From Micropterus salmoides (taxonomy: Eukaryota; Chordata; Actinopteri; Centrarchiformes; Centrarchidae), in assembly GCF_014851395.1 (NCBI RefSeq), contig NW_024042261.1:40571499-40635498 (forward strand): DNA of 64,000 nt, read 5' to 3'. Made by a program: the position numbers and the translations under genes. The notes under the pieces were generated by a model that worked only from the letters and a program-made list of their open reading frames with translations, had not been told where the DNA came from and made no database searches. Below, one piece after another: positions 62,901-64,000 of the stretch (its first letter is position 1; each line of letters begins with the position of its first letter).

Positions 62901-63648
62901 TTTTCTGTCAAGATGGGGTGCTGAGTGTACATTACTGAGAAATAAAATGAACTTTTTAGATTTTTGGAAAATGGCTGCAATGAAACAAAGTGAAAAATTT
63001 AAAGGGGTCTGAATACTTTCCGTACCCACTGTATTGCTCAGACTTTGAGCTCCCAATTCAGACACTAATAAAATGACACACAGCGAATGCAGACTTGTAT
63101 GTTAAAGGAGAAACTTTGTGTTTTAATTTATAGGCAGAGCAGCAAGGCTGGCAAAAAATGACTATTGACTTGTGGGAAAATGTGCATTTTGTCACTTTAA
63201 GCTTTAATAATGAATCAAATACTGATCACAGATGAAGCTGCTGCTGTTAAAGGATATCCACCACACAATACAGGAGTCAATGAAGGCCAGCACTATGTCA
63301 CACAAAAGTCTACTGCTGTTGTTGCTGTCGCCTCGATCCTGTAGAGAGAGACAGGTTAGACTCACTCACATACATTAAAAATAAAATAATGGTATGTGTC
63401 ATCCTCAAGCTGGTAGCCATCACCAGTTTGTCAGTCTGGATCTTGAAGTCCCACAGGATCTTAGCTTGGTCATTCTCAACTACCTCAGGAGGTGTCTCCC
63501 ATTTTGACCTTGGGACTTCCAGCCCATACTCATGGCAGATGTTCCTGTACACTATGACAGCTACCTGGTTATGGCGTTCCATGTATGCACTTCCTGCCTG
63601 CATCTTACACCCTGCTGTTATGTGCTGTACTGTCTCAGGGGCGTCCTT

Positions 63649-63683
<35 letters not shown>

Positions 63684-63783
63684 CCTTACAGTGTTGACTC
63701 GTAGGATCCCCTCGACGATGGAGAAGATGAGGTAGAGCAGACTGACCCCGACTACTCTGTGGAGCAAAGCACCGAGTCTGGGC
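50979..63783 (-). CDS. tmem87a: TMEM87-family Golgi seven-helix protein, C-terminal half (5' part off the window)
   Basis: Exons on the - strand, in order: 63690-63783, then either 63258-63338 (A) or 60823-60891 (B), 60434-60542, 60295-60353, 58098-58201, 57939-58012, 57184-57245, 55029-55081, 54884-54914 and 50979-51020 (stop). All phases agree; with exon A about 235 residues are encoded. Recognisable pieces: PRLGALLHRVVGVSLLYLIF, SLAQTMKLLRLRR, SLYRHFTNTLIFAV, KCQSDWRELWIEDAFWRF, VIMFLWRPSANNQR, YAFSPLLDEE, EGMKMR, DLKWVEENIP, ALPPLLDSDE and a final SKME. These follow remembered vertebrate TMEM87A/B closely. The family has an N-terminal lumenal GOLD domain (off the window) and seven helices; TM4-TM7 are here, with basic cytosolic loops and an acidic cytosolic tail. 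Members act at the Golgi in retrograde traffic, and TMEM87A has been reported as a cation channel/mechanosensing component. The tail looks more like TMEM87A, whereas TM4 and exon A look more like TMEM87B, so the a/b suffix is uncertain. Introns are mostly GT-AG; one is AT-AC. Confidence 0.85.
51021..53689. other. Last intron of the TMEM87 gene
   Basis: The intron (51021-54883) carries a LINE-like tail at 52200-52460, a Tc1 relic with a nested SINE at 53690-54454, and otherwise AT-rich DNA. No coding exon is needed to keep frame here. Confidence 0.55.
52200..52460 (+). mobile_element. LINE 3' tail remnant
   Basis: Runs through TTTCCCCTTGTGAAGTACAA to CCCCTTGGGGACAATAAAG and ends in the tandem TTAACCTAACCTAA. 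The pattern is a fish LINE 3' end; no reverse-transcriptase frame is kept. Confidence 0.45.
53690..54454 (+). mobile_element. Tc1-like relic with long terminal repeats and a nested SINE
   Basis: Left end CAGTATCTCACAAAGGTGAG after TA; right end CTCACTTTTGTGAGATAC is its inverse. Inner parts of both ends (GAGTGTACAGCTTGTATAAC versus the GTTACACAAGCTGCACGCTC side; TTAGACATTAACGGCTGTG) belong to the same long repeat. The middle keeps the C-terminus of a transposase: MDWPSTSPDL ... HLWGVLKREVEE ... ALLKSGPKR. The catalytic E-containing motif is broken (SPDLTLKHLW in place of SPDLNPIEHLW) and everything upstream is deleted. A SINE fragment (54205-54414) has inserted in the right repeat. Confidence 0.75.
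54205..54414 (+). mobile_element. 5'-truncated SINE nested in the Tc1 relic
   Basis: Starts within GGCTCCCCCAGGCTGCATGT, lacks the tRNA head, and continues CGAAGTGTCCTTGGGCAAGA to AAGACTAGAAAGGCGCTATA. Same family as 28008-28295, opposite orientation. Being inside the Tc1 relic, it is younger than that insertion. Confidence 0.7.
55376..56118. mobile_element. hAT-like non-autonomous element
   Basis: Left end TAGGGCTGGGGCGATTCCCG, right end ATTAATCGAC ... TCGATATGTACAGCTCTA. The outer eight bases are inverted repeats with one mismatch, and GATTTC lies just outside both ends (remnant of an 8-bp duplication). The right end is of the same type as the hAT relic at 49504. No transposase frame. Lies in the TMEM87 intron between 55082 and 57183. 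Confidence 0.6.
56119..57183. other. Intron DNA of the TMEM87 gene
   Basis: No exon, repeat end pair or other feature recognised; short frames on both strands are chance. Confidence 0.4.
59478..59613. mobile_element. Right half of a piggyBac-like MITE
   Basis: Matches the right part of the copy at 38485-38985 (AACATAACGGTTCATTATG, ACACCACTGAACACA, TCCTCCTAAA) and ends at ACACTGGACC, exactly where the next element starts. The expected TTAA is missing. Confidence 0.6.
59614..60020 (+). mobile_element. hAT-like fragment (TAGGGCTGGGCGATATGGCC)
   Basis: Begins with a very common fish terminal motif followed by AAAAACATTATCACGATAAA and ATCGATAATTCTCACA. The right border is not clear; I place it after CGATATATTGAACATTTATC. 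It has inserted at the end of, or replaced the end of, the preceding MITE. Confidence 0.5.
60543..60822 (-). promoter_or_regulatory. U12-type (AT-AC) intron between TMEM87 exon B and the shared downstream exon
   Basis: Read on the - strand the intron begins ATATCCGCT right after TGG TGG and ends TTCCTTGACCGTGTCGTCAC before ATCTTTGTAAGT. It therefore has an AT...AC pair, a U12 branch motif (TTCCTTGAC, 60553-60561) 12 bases from the end, and no pyrimidine tract. Phase is 0 and the protein reads ...CWW|IFVSLAQTM. The donor is non-ideal at +7/+8 (GC in place of TT), unlike that of exon A. Confidence 0.75.
60823..60891 (-). CDS. tmem87a: TMEM87 alternative exon B
   Basis: Twenty-three codons, phase 0 to 0: AEDDVVLLAAIPLAVLDST followed by LCWW. 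The acceptor TTTCTCCGTCCAG is U2-type; the donor is ATATCC (U12). As far as I remember, vertebrate TMEM87A has a sequence of this type at this point (IPLAFLDTALCWW). It encodes an acidic lumenal loop without glycosylation sequon and most of TM5. Confidence 0.7.
60892..61398. other. Intron DNA between exon B and the Tc1 insertion
   Basis: Purine-rich 60900-61025; no other feature. Confidence 0.5.
61399..63031 (+). mobile_element. Complete Tc1-like transposon
   Basis: Flanked by TA on both sides (61397-61398, 63032-63033). Terminal inverted repeats of about 215 bp (61399-61615 and 62817-63031) begin CAGTGGGTACGGAAAGTATT and differ at only a few positions by eye, including a 2-base length difference. 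One intact transposase frame lies between them. Total 1633 bp. It is inside the TMEM87 intron, between alternative exons A and B, antisense to that gene. Near-identical ends and an open frame indicate a recent insertion. This family is known across teleosts and has been linked to horizontal transfer with lampreys. Confidence 0.93.
61776..62816 (+). CDS. Tc1 transposase, intact (DD34E)
   Basis: 346 codons, full length for the family. The N-terminal paired-like DNA-binding region has two helix-turn-helix units (about residues 12-55 and 75-120) linked by the RAGRPAKLS motif. The catalytic domain has D159 (LWSDETKIEIFG), D250 (FQQDNDPKRTA) and E285 (SPDLNPTEHLWRDLK), with 34 residues between D250 and E285, the exact Tc1 spacing. 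The glycine-rich box is present (HGGGSIMLWGCFSAAGTG). An alternative start at 61791 would drop five residues. It would cut and paste the flanking element at TA sites. No frameshift or stop was seen, so it may be active. Confidence 0.95.
   Translation: MSEQMRIMRSKELPEELRDRIVARHRSGQGYKKISAALKVPKSTVASIILKWKTFGTTRTLPRAGRPAKLSYRGRRALVREVKKNPKVTVAELQRCSREMGESCSKSTITAVIHQSGLYGRVARRKPLLSARHMKARMEFAKKHLKDSKMVINKILWSDETKIEIFGLNSKRYVWRKPGTAHHLSNTVSTVKHGGGSIMLWGCFSAAGTGRLVAIEGKMNAAKYRDILDENLFQSALDLRLGRRFTFQQDNDPKRTAKITKEWLHNNSVAVLEWPSQSPDLNPTEHLWRDLKMAVHQRLPSNLTELERICKEEWQRIPKSRCEKLVASFPKRLMAVLDQKGASTKY
63258..63338 (-). CDS. tmem87a: TMEM87 alternative exon A
   Basis: Twenty-seven codons, phase 0 to 0: DRGDSNNSSRLLCDIVLAF then IDSCIVWW. 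The acceptor is TCTCTCTCTACAG with a good U2 branch site (GTCTAAC). The donor ATATCCTTTAAC is a perfect U12 AT-type site. The predicted lumenal loop contains overlapping N-glycosylation sequons (NNS, NSS) and an RGD. From memory, mammalian TMEM87B has a comparable sequence here (ILAVIDS..VWF). Confidence 0.7.
63392..63648 (-). pseudogene. REL-endonuclease LINE fragment (R4/Dong/Rex6-like)
   Basis: Reads DAPETVQHITAGCKMQAG, then YMERHNQVAVIVYRNICHEY, then LEVPRSKWETPPEVVEN and KILWDFKIQTDKLVMA. This is the zinc-knuckle-like and linker region just before the restriction-like endonuclease of certain fish LINEs. It stops before the catalytic PD motif and begins at the (CA)n tract, so both ends are lost. 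It sits in the TMEM87 intron between 63339 and 63689, in the same orientation as the gene. Confidence 0.6.
63649..63680 (+). repeat. (CA)n microsatellite
   Basis: Sixteen CA units, three bases from the donor region of the 63690-63783 exon; on the gene's strand this is a (TG)n run just inside the intron, at +11 onwards. Confidence 0.9.
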
Positions 63784-64000
63784 CTGGTGGACACACAGAC
63801 AGGAAGGAGTCACACCAGTGATGATGACGTCAACAAAATTACCCTCAGTAACACCGTTTGTGCAAAATAAGCAGCATTTTGTTGTCTGATAACTTGTGAT
63901 AGGTAATTTCTCATAATTCTTTTTACATTTTATAACCAAAAGGATTACAGTCAAGCAGGAAGCCAGCAGGGGGCGCCTTAAACCTGTGTCCTCTCACACA
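63784..64000 (-). other. Intron upstream of the first visible TMEM87 exon
   Basis: Ends TGTGTCCACCAG before GCCCAGACTC. No further exon occurs before the window edge, so the upstream exon (which should end in two bases of a Lys/Arg codon) lies outside. Confidence 0.6.

Noticed and set aside
63310..63954. Single 214-codon - strand gene
   Set aside because: Only the middle third is real (a LINE fragment); the CVCVCV part is the CA tract and the N-terminal part overlaps TMEM87 exon 63690-63783 in the wrong frame.
1..64000. CRISPR arrays, prophages, operons, plasmid origins
   Set aside because: No regular spacer-repeat arrays or bacterial gene organisation; the window is vertebrate nuclear DNA.

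Overview
The window is vertebrate nuclear DNA, almost certainly from a ray-finned fish. It has spliced genes with GT-AG introns, long CA/GT microsatellites, AT-rich non-coding DNA, and teleost-style transposons (Tc1 elements with long inverted repeats, TTAA-flanked piggyBac-like MITEs, tRNA-derived SINEs, REL-endonuclease LINE debris). No operons, ribosome binding sites, CRISPR arrays or rRNA genes are present.

Two host genes can be supported. (1) On the + strand, an acidic scaffold protein with repeated basic W/F-S-F-K-K type patches is encoded by exons 32583-34149 and 35328-36280. A C-terminal amphipathic helix resembles the PKA-RII anchoring helix of AKAP5/gravin, so I call it AKAP-like. 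A perfect GTGAGT donor inside its last exon (35856) and a strong acceptor at 40624 predict a second, shorter C-terminus that lacks the helix, with its own poly(A) signal at 41640. A CpG-rich, purine-tract-rich stretch at about 3880-6380 is the best candidate for its distal promoter; the ~26 kb between would then be intron 1. (2) On the - strand, the 3' half of a TMEM87-family gene (Golgi GOLD-domain seven-helix protein) runs from 63783 down to its stop codon at 50979; the 5' half lies beyond the right edge.

The most striking observation is in TMEM87. Two alternative exons (63258-63338 and 60823-60891) each encode the TM4-TM5 lumenal loop plus most of TM5. Both have U2-type acceptors and both end in TGG TGG followed by a U12-type ATATCC donor. 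They can only join to a downstream exon whose acceptor is U12-type: it ends in AC and has the branch-site motif TTCCTTGAC just upstream. Because U2 and U12 sites do not splice together, the arrangement would force mutually exclusive use. An intact Tc1 transposon lies between the two exons.

Layout: 1-3880 repeats and unassigned DNA; 3880-6380 putative promoter; 6.4-32.5 kb non-coding with MITEs, a SINE and LINE debris; 32.6-41.7 kb AKAP-like gene; 41.7-50.9 kb intergenic with a Tc1 relic, a piggyBac-type element, a hAT relic and the longest microsatellites; 51-63.8 kb the TMEM87 gene, whose introns hold a Tc1 relic with a nested SINE, a hAT MITE, the intact Tc1 and a LINE fragment. All exon joins are inferred by eye from reading frame, splice motifs and remembered family similarity; no alignment was run.
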